DNA of 64,000 nucleotides from Candidatus Saccharimonadota bacterium (GCA_017510445.1 JAFWNF010000003.1:62001-126000), one strand, 5' to 3'. Shown: positions 50,791 to 60,178, counted from the stretch's first letter. Notes: generated from the sequence alone by a model not told the origin. A program made the numbers and translations.

Positions 50791-50937
50791 TAAGAAGTAG
50801 TTTGTTGATTTTTTTGTAGCCTTGAAGTCTGGCGAGCTGATGGGCAAAAATCAACAGTAATCTTCGGCGCTAAACCTCTGTTAAGGCGTAAACCGAGGTT
50901 TAAAGATTACAACAAACTTAAAACAAGAAGGATATTT
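50791..50937 (+). promoter_or_regulatory. Structured rpoB leader (three-way junction)
   Basis: The ~147-nt leader can fold into a closing stem AGTTTGTT (50799-50806) with AACAAACT (50911-50918), a hairpin GTTGATTTTT (50804-50813) with AAAAATCAAC (50846-50855), and a second arm GTAATCTT/AAGATTAC (50857-50864/50903-50910) topped by AAACCTC/GAGGTTT (50872-50878/50895-50901). The closing stem and the first hairpin share bases 50804-50806, so they compete in part. The fold ends just before the Shine-Dalgarno (AAGAAGG). Such leaders often carry autogenous control. Confidence 0.65.
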
Positions 50938-53900
50938 GTGAAATCACAACCGAAAAGCGGTCGTATTTTCTTCACCGAAGGCGACCAAGCTCTTCCTATC
51001 CCTGACCTTATTGCTCACCAAAAGGACAGCTGGGAAGATTTTGTCAAATCCGGACTTCGTGAAATCTTCACTGAGTTCAATCCTATCGACGATTACACTG
51101 GCCAAAAATTGTCGCTTAGGTTCAAAGATTATTACTTTAAAGAGCCAAAAGAAACCGAAAGGGAAGCCAAAGACAATCTTGCAACCTACGAAGCTCCGCT
51201 TCATGTCGTTGTCGAATTGACCAACAAAATCTCTGGCGAAACCAAAGAACAAGACATTTACTTTGGTGACTACCCTTGGATGACCGATCGTGCCACTTTT
51301 ATTATCAACGGCACCGAACGCGTTATCGTTTCTCAATTGATCCGTTCAGCCGGCGTTTTCTTCACTGCGGATACCATCAGTGGACGCAACTACTACGGCG
51401 CCAAGGTTATCCCAGGCCGTGGTGCATGGCTCGAATTTGAAACAGCCACAAATGGCGCAATCTACGTTAAAATTGATCGCCGTCGTAAAATCCCTGTAAC
51501 AACTCTTCTTCGCGCACTTGGCGTTGCCAAAAACAGCGAAATCAAAGCCAAATTCAAAGGTCTTGATGAAGGAGAAATTAGCTACATTGATGCAACTCTC
51601 GATAAAGACCCAACTCGCGGTCAATCTGAGGCGCTCATTGAAGTTTATCGACGTCTTCGCCCAGGCGATCTCGCTACAGTCGACAACGCTCGTTCGATGA
51701 TCGAACGCACTTTCTTCGACTATAAACGCTACGATTATTCTCGTGTTGGTCGCTACAAAATCAACCAAAGACTTGGTTTTGACACGCCAAACGACAGCAT
51801 CCATCGTACTCTTCAAATGGAAGATCTTATCGCGATTATTGCTGAAATCATTCGTTTGAACAACACTCAAGAGCCAGCCGATGATATCGACTCCCTCTCA
51901 AATCGTCGCGTCAAACTCGTTGGCGAACTTGTCCAACGCCAATTCCGTCTTGGTATGCTCCGTTTGCAACGTAACATCTTAGACCGTATGTCGATGGCAA
52001 ATCCAGAAGAAGTTACCCCTTCTCAGCTCCTCAACTCTCGCCCAGTTGTAGCGGCTGTCAAAGAATTCTTTGCTTCTTCTCAATTGTCTCAGCTCATGGA
52101 CGAAACCAACCCATTCTCAGAACTTGCTCACAAACGCCGTCTGAGTTCTATGGGCCCTGGTGGTTTAACCCGTGAACGCGCCGGATTCGATGTCCGTGAC
52201 GCTCACCCAACCCACTACGGTCGCATCTGTACCGTTGAAACTCCAGAAGGTGCCAACGTCGGTCTCGTTTTGAACCTTGCTACCTACGCTCGTATCAACG
52301 AATACGGCTTCATTGAAGCTCCTTATCGTGTTGTCAAAAACGGTAAAGTTACCGATGAAATCGTCTATGTTGACGCTGCCGCTGAACAAGACATGATTAT
52401 CGCTGACGCCTCCGTCAAACTCGATAAAGATGGTAAATTTGTTGAAGAATGGGTTTCCGCTCGTAAAAACGGCTCACCAGTTCAGGTCGCCGCATCTGAA
52501 GTTACTCACGTCGATGCCGCCCACAAGGAAATTCTAGGTGTCTCCGCCTCCCTTATTCCATTCGTAGAGAAAAACCGTGTTGACCGTTCTCTTATGGCCT
52601 GCGCCATGCAGAAACAAGCCGTCCCTCTACTTAAGAATGATAATCCAACCGTCGGAACTGGTATTGAGGGTGAAGTCGCCAAAAATACTTCCCAAATCGT
52701 CCTTGCCGAAGGAGCTGGTGAAGTTAAAAAAGCCGATGGCGATTCAATTATCGTTGCCTACAAAGACGGTGATAAAGAATACAAACTCACCCATTTCGAA
52801 AAAACCAACGATGACCGTTGTTACAACCAGCGTTGTAATGTCGTCCGTGGTCAAAAAGTCAAAAAAGGCGATGTTCTTATCGAAGGCGCTTCAATCAAAA
52901 ACGGCGAACTTGCCCTTGGTAAAGACCTTCTCGTTGCCTTCATGCCATGGCGTGGTTACAACATGGATGATGCCATCGTCATTTCTTCGCGCCTAGTTGA
53001 AGACGATGACCTCACTTCAATCAACATCAAAGACTTCAACGTCGAAGTCCGTGATACGAAACTCGGTCCAGAACAAGTTACCCGCGATATTCCAAACGTC
53101 AGCGAACACGCTCTTCGCCACCTTGGAGAAGACGGTATCGTCACTGTTGGTAGCGAAGTCTCCGCCGGTGATATCCTCGTCGGAAAAATTACACCAAAAG
53201 GCGAACAAGAACTCTCTTCCGAGGAACGCTTACTCCGCGCCATCTTTGGTGAAAAAGCTAAAGACGTTCGCGATACTTCAGTTCGCATGAACGGTTCAAC
53301 CGGAAAAGTTGTCGGCGTTAAAATCTTTACCCGTGACCAAGGTCACGACCTCAAAGCTGATGTTCTTATGCAAATCCGCATCTACGTCGCTGAAATGCGC
53401 AAAATCAGCGTCGGCGACAAGCTTGCTGGTCGCCACGGTAACAAAGGTGTGGTCTCCCGCATTCTTCCAGTCGAAGATATGCCATTCATGGCTGATGGTA
53501 CTCCAGTAGATATTCTTCTTTCGCCAATGGGCGTGCCAAGCCGTATGAACCTCGGTCAGCTCTTTGAAACTCACCTTGGTTTTGCCGCCAAAGCCCTCGG
53601 CTACAAAGTCGTCACCCCTTCCTTTAACGGTATTCCAGGCGAAGTTATCTCCGAAGAGCTCAAAAAAGCTGGCTACGACGAAGATGGTCGTGTCCAACTT
53701 TATGATGGTCTAACCGGCGAACCATTTAACGAAAGAACATCTGTTGGCGTCATGCATATCATCAAACTTCACCACATGGTCGAAGATAAGATTCATGCCC
53801 GTTCAACTGGTCCTTACACCATGGTTACTCAACAGCCACTCGGTGGTAAAGCCCAAAACGGTGGTCAGCGTTTCGGGGAAATGGAGGTCTGGGCTCTCGA

Positions 53901-54309
53901 AGCTTACGGTGCCGCCACTACCCTTCAGGAAATGCTTACTATCAAATCCGATGACGTTTATGGCCGTGCTAAAGCTTATGAGTCAATCATCAAACAAGAG
54001 CCAATCGAAGGTCCAAAGCTTCCAGAAGGCTTCAACGTTCTTGTTAAAGAGCTTCAAGGTCTTGGCCTTAAAGTCGACCTTCTTGACCATGGAAAGATGA
54101 ACGACGCTTCAGATGTCATCGAAAAAACATCAAGAGAAATTGAAAAAGAAAAAGATGATCAAACAATCTATGCTCAACACGAATCACAAACTACTCCAGA
54201 AATCACCGATCTCGATGATGAAGATGTCGCTGAATTGATGGACGATGAAGGCATGGAAATAATTGAGGACGACGAAGATGGAACCGTCGACCTCGGAGAG
54301 GAGTTCTAA
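50938..54309 (+). CDS. rpoB: RNA polymerase beta subunit
   Basis: A 1123-residue beta subunit. The rifampicin region SSQLSQLMDETNPFSELAHK and RRLSSMGPGGLTRERAGF, then HPTHYGRICTVETPEG, and the active-site block GDKLAGRHGNKGVVSRILP are all present. E. coli beta is 1342 residues; this form lacks the large lineage-specific inserts. The C-terminus is a strongly acidic tail (DLDDEDVAELMDDEG onwards). The start is GTG 50938 behind AGAAGGATATTT. rpoC follows after one base. Confidence 0.97.
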   Translation: MKSQPKSGRIFFTEGDQALPIPDLIAHQKDSWEDFVKSGLREIFTEFNPIDDYTGQKLSLRFKDYYFKEPKETEREAKDNLATYEAPLHVVVELTNKISGETKEQDIYFGDYPWMTDRATFIINGTERVIVSQLIRSAGVFFTADTISGRNYYGAKVIPGRGAWLEFETATNGAIYVKIDRRRKIPVTTLLRALGVAKNSEIKAKFKGLDEGEISYIDATLDKDPTRGQSEALIEVYRRLRPGDLATVDNARSMIERTFFDYKRYDYSRVGRYKINQRLGFDTPNDSIHRTLQMEDLIAIIAEIIRLNNTQEPADDIDSLSNRRVKLVGELVQRQFRLGMLRLQRNILDRMSMANPEEVTPSQLLNSRPVVAAVKEFFASSQLSQLMDETNPFSELAHKRRLSSMGPGGLTRERAGFDVRDAHPTHYGRICTVETPEGANVGLVLNLATYARINEYGFIEAPYRVVKNGKVTDEIVYVDAAAEQDMIIADASVKLDKDGKFVEEWVSARKNGSPVQVAASEVTHVDAAHKEILGVSASLIPFVEKNRVDRSLMACAMQKQAVPLLKNDNPTVGTGIEGEVAKNTSQIVLAEGAGEVKKADGDSIIVAYKDGDKEYKLTHFEKTNDDRCYNQRCNVVRGQKVKKGDVLIEGASIKNGELALGKDLLVAFMPWRGYNMDDAIVISSRLVEDDDLTSINIKDFNVEVRDTKLGPEQVTRDIPNVSEHALRHLGEDGIVTVGSEVSAGDILVGKITPKGEQELSSEERLLRAIFGEKAKDVRDTSVRMNGSTGKVVGVKIFTRDQGHDLKADVLMQIRIYVAEMRKISVGDKLAGRHGNKGVVSRILPVEDMPFMADGTPVDILLSPMGVPSRMNLGQLFETHLGFAAKALGYKVVTPSFNGIPGEVISEELKKAGYDEDGRVQLYDGLTGEPFNERTSVGVMHIIKLHHMVEDKIHARSTGPYTMVTQQPLGGKAQNGGQRFGEMEVWALEAYGAATTLQEMLTIKSDDVYGRAKAYESIIKQEPIEGPKLPEGFNVLVKELQGLGLKVDLLDHGKMNDASDVIEKTSREIEKEKDDQTIYAQHESQTTPEITDLDDEDVAELMDDEGMEIIEDDEDGTVDLGEEF

Positions 54310-54310
54310 T

Positions 54311-57300
54311 ATGGCTTGGATGGATAACTTCATTAGCGCTAGCGATTTTGATTCTATTCGTCTTAGCGTTGCCTCCGCTGATGACATCCTAAACTGGAGT
54401 TATGGCGAAGTCACCAAACCAGAAACAATCAACTATCGCACACAAAAACCTGAACGCGACGGTCTTTTCTGCGAAAGAATTTTCGGTCCAGTAAAAGACA
54501 TCAATCCACATGATGCAAAACTCAAAGGCGTCCGTTCTCGCGAAGCCGCTGTCGATAAAGAAGGTAACCTTGTCACCAAATCAATCGCCCGCCGTGAACG
54601 CATGGGTCACATCTCCCTAGCCGCTCCAGTCGCCCACATTTGGTTTATGCATGGCACACCTTCAGCTCTCAGCCTTCTTCTCGATATGACTGTCAAAAAC
54701 ATTGAGAAAGTTGTTTATTTTGCCACTTATCTCATTACCGACGTCAAAACTGAAGAAGTTGAAAAAACTCTTGCTGACATTGAGGCAACCTATGAAGCCG
54801 CTAAAACAGCAATCAAACTTCGTTATGAAGCCGAATCAAAAGCAGAAAACGCCGACATCAAAGCTCTTTCCGAGGCCCAAACCAAAGAGCTCGAAGAACT
54901 TGAATCTGATTTTCTAGCTAAAAAAGGCGCGCTCGAAGGATTTAACAAAGGTGCAGTTATTACAGAAATCGAATATCGCAATCTTCCAGAAGGTTACGAA
55001 GACCTCATCGAAGTTGGCATGGGCGCAACCGCCATCAAAAAACTTCTTGAAGAAATCGACCTCGATAAACTCATCGAGAAACTTCACGAAGATGCCGAAA
55101 CCGCCAAAGGTCAAAGAGCCAAAAAGATTGCTAAACGTCTTAAAACTCTTGAAGGAATGCAATCTGCCAAAATTAAACCAACCGATTTGATTTTGTCCGT
55201 TATTCCAGTTATTCCTCCAGATCTACGCCCAATGATTGCTCTTCCAGGCGGTCGTTTCGCAACTTCCGACCTTAACGATCTTTATCGTCGCGTCATCAAC
55301 CGTAACAATCGTCTCAAAAAACTTCTCGACCTTAACGCTCCAGAAGTCATTTGCCGAAACGAAATGCGCATGCTCCAAGAAGCCGTTGATGCTCTTATCG
55401 ACAACTCTTCTTCCCATGGCGCAAACACTCAGAGCGGTCGCCGAAAGCTCAAAAGCCTATCTGACCTCCTCAAAGGTAAACAAGGTCGCTTCCGCCAAAA
55501 CCTTCTTGGTAAACGCGTTGACTACTCTGGTCGTTCCGTTATCGTCGTCGGTCCAGAACTAAAACTCAACGAATGTGGTCTTCCAAAACAAATGGCACTC
55601 GAACTCTTTAAGCCGTTCGTTATCAGCTGGCTCATCAGAAACGAATATGCCAACAACATTCGTGTTGCAACTCGTATGATCGAAGCTGGCGAAGCTATCG
55701 TTTGGGATGCTCTTGACGAAGTAATCGCCGGAAAATACGTTCTTTTGAACCGTGCTCCGTCGCTTCACCGTCTCTCAGTCCAAGCTTTCCAACCAAAGCT
55801 TATCGACGGTAAAGCCATCAAACTTCACCCACTCGTCGCTTCTGGTTTCAACGCCGACTACGATGGTGACCAAATGGCCGTCCATTTGCCACTTTCCGCC
55901 GACGCTCAGCTTGAAGCTCGCGAGCTCATGTCCGCACCAAAGAACCTTTTGAAACCTTCTGATGGTGCTCCAGTTCTCGCCATTTACCAAGACGTTGTCC
56001 TCGGTATTTACTACTTAACCTACAACAAGCCAGGTACCGACACAAAAGACGTCAAAGCCTTCTCTTCAATCTACGAAGCAGAAATGGCCTACGACCAGGG
56101 AATTATTGAGCTCCAAACCCCAATTCGCGTCTTCGCCAAACGTGAAATCCGCGATACAACCCTTGGTCGTGTTATCTTCAACGAGATCTTGCCAAAAGAC
56201 TTCCCGTTCGATAACAATGTCCAAACAAAGAAGCAACTTTCCAAAGTTATGGCTAAGATCTTCGACACTTACGGCTCTGAAGTAACCGTTAAAACAGCCG
56301 ACGCTTTGAAGGATCTTGCCTTTGAATACGAGACAATCGCCTCTGTTTCAACCGCAAAAGATGATTACCCAACCTATCCAGAAATCGACGACTTTATCGC
56401 CGAAGGTGATGCAAAAACCGCTTTGATTCAGGAACAATTCGATCAAGGTCTTGTTACTGAAGAAGAACGCTACAATCTCACCGTTGCCAACTGGCGTGAT
56501 ATCGATAAAAAGATTTCGAATTTCTTGAAAGAGAAACTCGACGAAATGGACACCGATATCGCCGTCATGGTCAACTCTGGTGCCCGTGGTAGCATTTCAA
56601 ACATTAAACTTGCTTCCGCTGAAATCGGTATCATGGTCGACATTAACAACAACGAAATCGAGCTTCCAGTGAAATCTTCATTCAAGAAAGGTCTCACCAC
56701 CCTCGAATCCTTCATTGCCACCCGAGGCGCTCGCCAAGGTCAGGTTTCAACCGCTCTTCGTACCGCTGACTCTGGTTATCTCACCCGTCGTCTCGTCGAC
56801 GTCGCCCAAGACGTCTTCACGACCAACGAAGAAGCCTACGACCCAGGATTTGGCGTCTACAAATGGGAAACTGAACTCACAGGTATCGACTTCTCAAAAC
56901 GTATTTCCGGCCGCTACACCGCTGAAGCAGTTCCAGGCTACATTGAAGCCGATCAGTTAATTACTCCAGAAATCGCCGCCCAAATCGAAGCTGACGACAA
57001 TATTGAAGGCATCAAGATTCAATCCGTCCTTTCGACTACAGCCGTCTCTGGCGTTCCTCGTAAAGCCTACGGCGTCGACATGTCCACTCGTGAACTCGTC
57101 GAATCCGACCAACCTGTCGGTGTTATCGCCGCCCAATCTCTTGGTGAACCAGGCACCCAGCTTACCCTCGATACTAAGCACGGTTCAGGTGTTGCTGGTT
57201 CTGGTGCTATCGCCCGTGGTCTTCCTCGTGTTGAGGAGCTTCTCGAAGCCCGTAGTCCAAAAGGTCAAGCCTATGTCTCCCCAATCGACGGTGTCGTCGA

Positions 57301-58120
57301 AACTTGGGAAGATGGCAACCACTACATCGTCCAAATTACTCCAGAAGCTGGCGAAACTCTCCATCTCAAGCTCGACGGTAAAAAACCAAAAGTTAAAGAT
57401 GGTGCCTCTGTTAAATGCGGCGACGTTCTTGCCTCAAAACCAAAAGGCGCAGAACCAATCATCGCCCCATTTGACGGCAACGCTCAAATTCTCGAAGACG
57501 AAATCATCCTTGTCGCTGATGCCGGTAACAAGGTTCGCATCGAAATCCCAGGTTCAGCTGAACTCCTCGTTAAAAGCAACGACAGCGTCAAAGCTGGCGA
57601 TCGTTTGACAACTGGTTCCTTGAATCTCCAAGATCTCATGCGCTACAAGGGAATTGAAGAAACCGAACGCTATATTATGGACGACGTTATGTCCGTCTAT
57701 GCCGCCCAAGGTCACGAAATCTCTGCTAAACATTTCGAAATCATCATCCGCCAAATGTTTAGCCGTGTGATTATCAACGAACCAGGCGATACATCATTCG
57801 TTTCTGGCGACATCACTTCTCGCTCTGCCGTTACAGCTGAAAACGAAGCTTTGAAAGCCGAAGGAAAAACCGAAGCCACCTTCGATAGTCTCCTTCTCGG
57901 AATTACCAAGGTCTCTATCTGGTCCGATTCCTTCCTTTCAGCCGCTTCCTTCCAGGATACTACCCGTGTCCTTATCAACGCCGCCATCAATGGTCGCGTC
58001 GATCATCTCCACGGTCTCAAGGAAAACGTTATCATCGGTCGCAAAATTCCTGTTGGTACCGGTGTCAAACCATTCCTCGAAGAAACCATCTCCGAAGAAG
58101 CCGAGCTCGAAGAGAACTAA
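54311..58120 (+). CDS. rpoC: RNA polymerase beta' subunit lacking zinc-site cysteines
   Basis: A 1269-residue beta' subunit starting at ATG 54311 behind GGAGAGGAG. The catalytic loop [12 protein letters not shown] is intact, as are [34 protein letters not shown] and [16 protein letters not shown]. The N-terminal zinc ribbon (normally C-x-C ... C-x2-C right after FGPVKD) reads [19 protein letters not shown], without Cys. The second site (normally DCGT, LTCE, GVC, KCYG) reads [19 protein letters not shown], also without Cys. A coiled-coil insert rich in Ala/Glu/Lys lies near residues 150-230. Polymerase core with rpoB. Confidence 0.97.
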   Translation: MAWMDNFISASDFDSIRLSVASADDILNWSYGEVTKPETINYRTQKPERDGLFCERIFGPVKDINPHDAKLKGVRSREAAVDKEGNLVTKSIARRERMGHISLAAPVAHIWFMHGTPSALSLLLDMTVKNIEKVVYFATYLITDVKTEEVEKTLADIEATYEAAKTAIKLRYEAESKAENADIKALSEAQTKELEELESDFLAKKGALEGFNKGAVITEIEYRNLPEGYEDLIEVGMGATAIKKLLEEIDLDKLIEKLHEDAETAKGQRAKKIAKRLKTLEGMQSAKIKPTDLILSVIPVIPPDLRPMIALPGGRFATSDLNDLYRRVINRNNRLKKLLDLNAPEVICRNEMRMLQEAVDALIDNSSSHGANTQSGRRKLKSLSDLLKGKQGRFRQNLLGKRVDYSGRSVIVVGPELKLNECGLPKQMALELFKPFVISWLIRNEYANNIRVATRMIEAGEAIVWDALDEVIAGKYVLLNRAPSLHRLSVQAFQPKLIDGKAIKLHPLVASGFNADYDGDQMAVHLPLSADAQLEARELMSAPKNLLKPSDGAPVLAIYQDVVLGIYYLTYNKPGTDTKDVKAFSSIYEAEMAYDQGIIELQTPIRVFAKREIRDTTLGRVIFNEILPKDFPFDNNVQTKKQLSKVMAKIFDTYGSEVTVKTADALKDLAFEYETIASVSTAKDDYPTYPEIDDFIAEGDAKTALIQEQFDQGLVTEEERYNLTVANWRDIDKKISNFLKEKLDEMDTDIAVMVNSGARGSISNIKLASAEIGIMVDINNNEIELPVKSSFKKGLTTLESFIATRGARQGQVSTALRTADSGYLTRRLVDVAQDVFTTNEEAYDPGFGVYKWETELTGIDFSKRISGRYTAEAVPGYIEADQLITPEIAAQIEADDNIEGIKIQSVLSTTAVSGVPRKAYGVDMSTRELVESDQPVGVIAAQSLGEPGTQLTLDTKHGSGVAGSGAIARGLPRVEELLEARSPKGQAYVSPIDGVVETWEDGNHYIVQITPEAGETLHLKLDGKKPKVKDGASVKCGDVLASKPKGAEPIIAPFDGNAQILEDEIILVADAGNKVRIEIPGSAELLVKSNDSVKAGDRLTTGSLNLQDLMRYKGIEETERYIMDDVMSVYAAQGHEISAKHFEIIIRQMFSRVIINEPGDTSFVSGDITSRSAVTAENEALKAEGKTEATFDSLLLGITKVSIWSDSFLSAASFQDTTRVLINAAINGRVDHLHGLKENVIIGRKIPVGTGVKPFLEETISEEAELEEN

Positions 58121-58131
58121 AAAGGCAAAAT

Positions 58132-58161
58132 TTCACCCCTGTCTACCAGGGGTGATTTTTT
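58132..58161 (+). terminator. rpoBC terminator
   Basis: TCACCCCTG-TCTA-CCAGGGGTGA hairpin and T run. Confidence 0.92.
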
Positions 58162-58193
58162 GTTGTTTTTTGAAAGAATTTATGCTAAACCTA

Positions 58194-58222
58194 TTGACTT
58201 TTCATTCCGTTTGTGCTATAAT
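58194..58222 (+). promoter_or_regulatory. Promoter of the lipoprotein gene
   Basis: TTGACT (58194-58199), 17-bp spacer, TGC-TATAAT (58217-58222). Confidence 0.8.
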
Positions 58223-58228
58223 TAAACA

Positions 58229-58345
58229 GATTGAGGGGGGCAATTGTTCATTAAAAGTTGTTATAGGGGTGCTTGGATGGCTACCCATAGTGATTTTTTG
58301 ATGAGCTTTCGCTAGCCAAAATCAAATAAGAAACGAAACACGGAA
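58229..58345 (+). promoter_or_regulatory. Structured lipoprotein leader with shared motif
   Basis: The ~140-nt leader holds GCTTGGATGGCTACCCAT (58271-58288), 16/18 identical to the ncRNA candidate at 9202-9219. A GGG/CCC pair (58266-58268/58284-58286) closes the motif loop; the same positions are GGA/TCC in the other copy. A TGATTTT/AAAATCA hairpin follows (about 58290-58325). It could be a cis-regulatory RNA. Confidence 0.5.
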
Positions 58346-58367
58346 CAAAAAGAAAAGGAGAAACCTT

Positions 58368-59465
58368 ATGAAGAAGCTCGTTTCACTCGCACTCGCAATA
58401 CTCACGCTCATCGCCGTTGTCGCCTTCACCGGCTGCGGCAAAACACCGGCAAATGACACCACTACGACAGCAACAGATAACGGCAACACCACTAAAGTTA
58501 TCGACACAGAGAAAACCATTTCGCCTGCGCAAGTCTCTGAAGAGTACCTCAACGGTACCTGGGACGGAGAAACCCGCCATGAAGGTAAATTTTTTTACTA
58601 CCTGGATGGCAATGGATATCTCATCCAGGAAAAAGACGACTATACAGAAAAAGAATTCTGCGGTCGCCCAGATGCTCCAGAATTCTTTAAAGTCGGATTC
58701 GCCATCAAGGTTGTCCGAGGTGGAATCGTAGCAGTGAATACTGACTTCACCGATATCGTTTATGCCTTGAAGGGCAAAATAATCCGCAGATTGGCAGACG
58801 TACAGAGCTGGGATGCTCTTGACGGCAAGCTTAAGTTATTCACCATAGGCGACATTGTAGTCATCAGAGAGGGTGAAACCGCCCTAATCATGAACTATAT
58901 GACTGGTGAAAAACAAAAGATGACGGGCGTCAGCAGCGTGGAGTATTCCACCGATGATACCGGCATCGCAATCGCAACTTTCGCCGGCAAAAACCAAATA
59001 GTTCTCCACGATGGAACAATAACGGAGTTGAAAACCAAATACATCCAACTCCCCGATGATGTGGACTTCAACTGTCATGATCTTCCCGACGACCTCGAGG
59101 TCTACCCAAAAGGTAGAACCACCGAATGTGATGCGGAAGCGCAGATGTATTTCTACGCATACGCTAACAAGGACAACCGAAGCTACACAATTGTCCTTAG
59201 AAAAAATGGTGCTTATGTCGGGATGATCGCCCGCAACGTCATCGCAGTTGAAGAAGGTCAGAATCGAATTTATTATCTGACCGACTCGGGTGAAGTATAT
59301 GTGTACGACTGCGTCGAAGGTGAAGCTCAGATGTTTGTCGGTATTCCGGTCTACGGACTGGTCACCATCGAAGACAAAGTTTACGCCATCTCCGACGCGA
59401 ATCACACCGACACTCCGCCTATGCATGGCTACACAAACCTGTATAAAGGCGATATAGTCGGATAA
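58368..59465 (+). CDS. Predicted lipoprotein
   Basis: A 365-residue exported protein. MKKLVSLALAILTLIAVVAF is a signal peptide and TGC-GK at residues 21-23 forms a lipobox (F-T-G-C), so it is probably anchored by lipidated Cys 23. A Thr-rich linker follows (TTTTATDNGN). The remainder is beta-rich with repeated short motifs (GKIIRR, GDIVVIREG, GEVYVYD) like a small propeller or PQQ-type repeat domain. No enzyme signature. RBS AAAAGGAG. It is a single-gene cassette with structured leader. Role unknown; possibly surface sensing or binding. Confidence 0.7.
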   Translation: MKKLVSLALAILTLIAVVAFTGCGKTPANDTTTTATDNGNTTKVIDTEKTISPAQVSEEYLNGTWDGETRHEGKFFYYLDGNGYLIQEKDDYTEKEFCGRPDAPEFFKVGFAIKVVRGGIVAVNTDFTDIVYALKGKIIRRLADVQSWDALDGKLKLFTIGDIVVIREGETALIMNYMTGEKQKMTGVSSVEYSTDDTGIAIATFAGKNQIVLHDGTITELKTKYIQLPDDVDFNCHDLPDDLEVYPKGRTTECDAEAQMYFYAYANKDNRSYTIVLRKNGAYVGMIARNVIAVEEGQNRIYYLTDSGEVYVYDCVEGEAQMFVGIPVYGLVTIEDKVYAISDANHTDTPPMHGYTNLYKGDIVG

Positions 59466-59486
59466 ACCAAACCTTCTATAACAGCG

Positions 59487-59523
59487 AATACCCCCTGGAC
59501 TCAACATCCAGGGGTATTTTTTT
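59487..59523 (+). terminator. Lipoprotein gene terminator
   Basis: AATACCCCCTGGA/TCCAGGGGTATT stem and T run. Confidence 0.92.
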
Positions 59524-59578
59524 ATTTTACTTTTTTTGAGAATTCTATTGATTTTTCATATAATATATTAAAATGCTA

Positions 59579-59607
59579 TTGACTTTTTAAGACGTTTGTG
59601 CTATAAT
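59579..59607 (+). promoter_or_regulatory. Promoter of the alpha-CTD-like gene
   Basis: TTGACT (59579-59584), 17-bp spacer, TGC-TATAAT (59602-59607). Confidence 0.82.
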
Positions 59608-59612
59608 AAAAA

Positions 59613-59640
59613 GAGGTAGGTTACTACCTAATTTTTTTAT
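59613..59640 (+). promoter_or_regulatory. Attenuator-like hairpin before the alpha-CTD-like gene
   Basis: GGTAG-GTTA-CTACC followed by TAATTTTTTT, directly after the transcription start and before the GGAGGTG Shine-Dalgarno. It looks like a weak intrinsic terminator inside the leader. Confidence 0.5.
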
Positions 59641-59659
59641 CCATTGGAGGTGCAATATA

Positions 59660-60130
59660 ATGGATGTCATAAATTCGCAAGAACTTTTTCTTTTAAGCCA
59701 GATTAAGGAGCAAAATGAAAAGCTCCTCAAACAAAACGAGGAACTTTTGAAAATTAATCGGCAGTTTTTGCCAATCTCCGAACTTCCATTTTCACAGGAA
59801 GAGAAGGAGTATTTATTCTCGCGTGGCGCAAAGGTTCTTGGAGATCTGCTTGCCCCAAATTTCTTCAACGCCGCCGAAGCAAAACAGTGGCAATCCATCA
59901 TCAAACGACTTCGTGAATGGGGATATTCTCCAATAATCTCCGGCGATATGAAGATTGAAGAGATGGACTTCGAAGTCCGAACAAAAAATGCTCTCATTAG
60001 GAGCAAAGTTATTTATCTCTTAGATCTCGTGTCTATGAAGGAACAAGAAGTCAAGAAAATCCACAATCTTGGTGCCAAATCCTTCGCGGAAATCCACACA
60101 AAATTGCAACTTTTAGGCTACGATTGGTAG
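59660..60130 (+). CDS. Free-standing RNA polymerase alpha-CTD-like protein
   Basis: A 156-residue protein. Residues ~8-35 form a coiled coil (KEQNEKLLKQNEELLKINRQ). Residues ~103-156 align with the C-terminal domain of RpoA: FEVRTKNAL matches TVRSANCL (E. coli R265 and N268) and IHNLGAKSFAEIHTKL matches PNLGKKSLTEIKDVL (G296, K298, S299, E302). These are known UP-element DNA contacts. Residues ~38-98 (ISELPFSQEE...GAKVLGDLL...LREWGYSP) look like a degenerate second copy. No alpha N-terminal domain is present. It may bind promoter DNA as a dimer or act as a regulator; the role is inferred. Confidence 0.72.
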   Translation: MDVINSQELFLLSQIKEQNEKLLKQNEELLKINRQFLPISELPFSQEEKEYLFSRGAKVLGDLLAPNFFNAAEAKQWQSIIKRLREWGYSPIISGDMKIEEMDFEVRTKNALIRSKVIYLLDLVSMKEQEVKKIHNLGAKSFAEIHTKLQLLGYDW

Positions 60131-60133
60131 CCA

Positions 60134-60165
60134 AAAGCCTCGGGAAAAAACCGAGGCCTTTTTTA
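60134..60165 (+). terminator. Terminator of the alpha-CTD-like gene
   Basis: GCCTCGG/CCGAGGC stem with an A-rich loop, then CTTTTTT. Confidence 0.9.
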
Positions 60166-60178
60166 TTAAAAATACCCC

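Noticed and set aside
51346-51870. Long antisense open frames opposite rpoB, tuf, leuS and rpoC
   Set aside because: They mirror the codon pattern of the sense genes, have no promoter or Shine-Dalgarno of their own and no recognisable protein features.
54263-54310. Upstream extension of rpoC overlapping the rpoB tail
   Set aside because: ATG 54311 has a good Shine-Dalgarno at the right distance, and the family N-terminus begins there; the upstream frame is a shadow of the acidic rpoB end.
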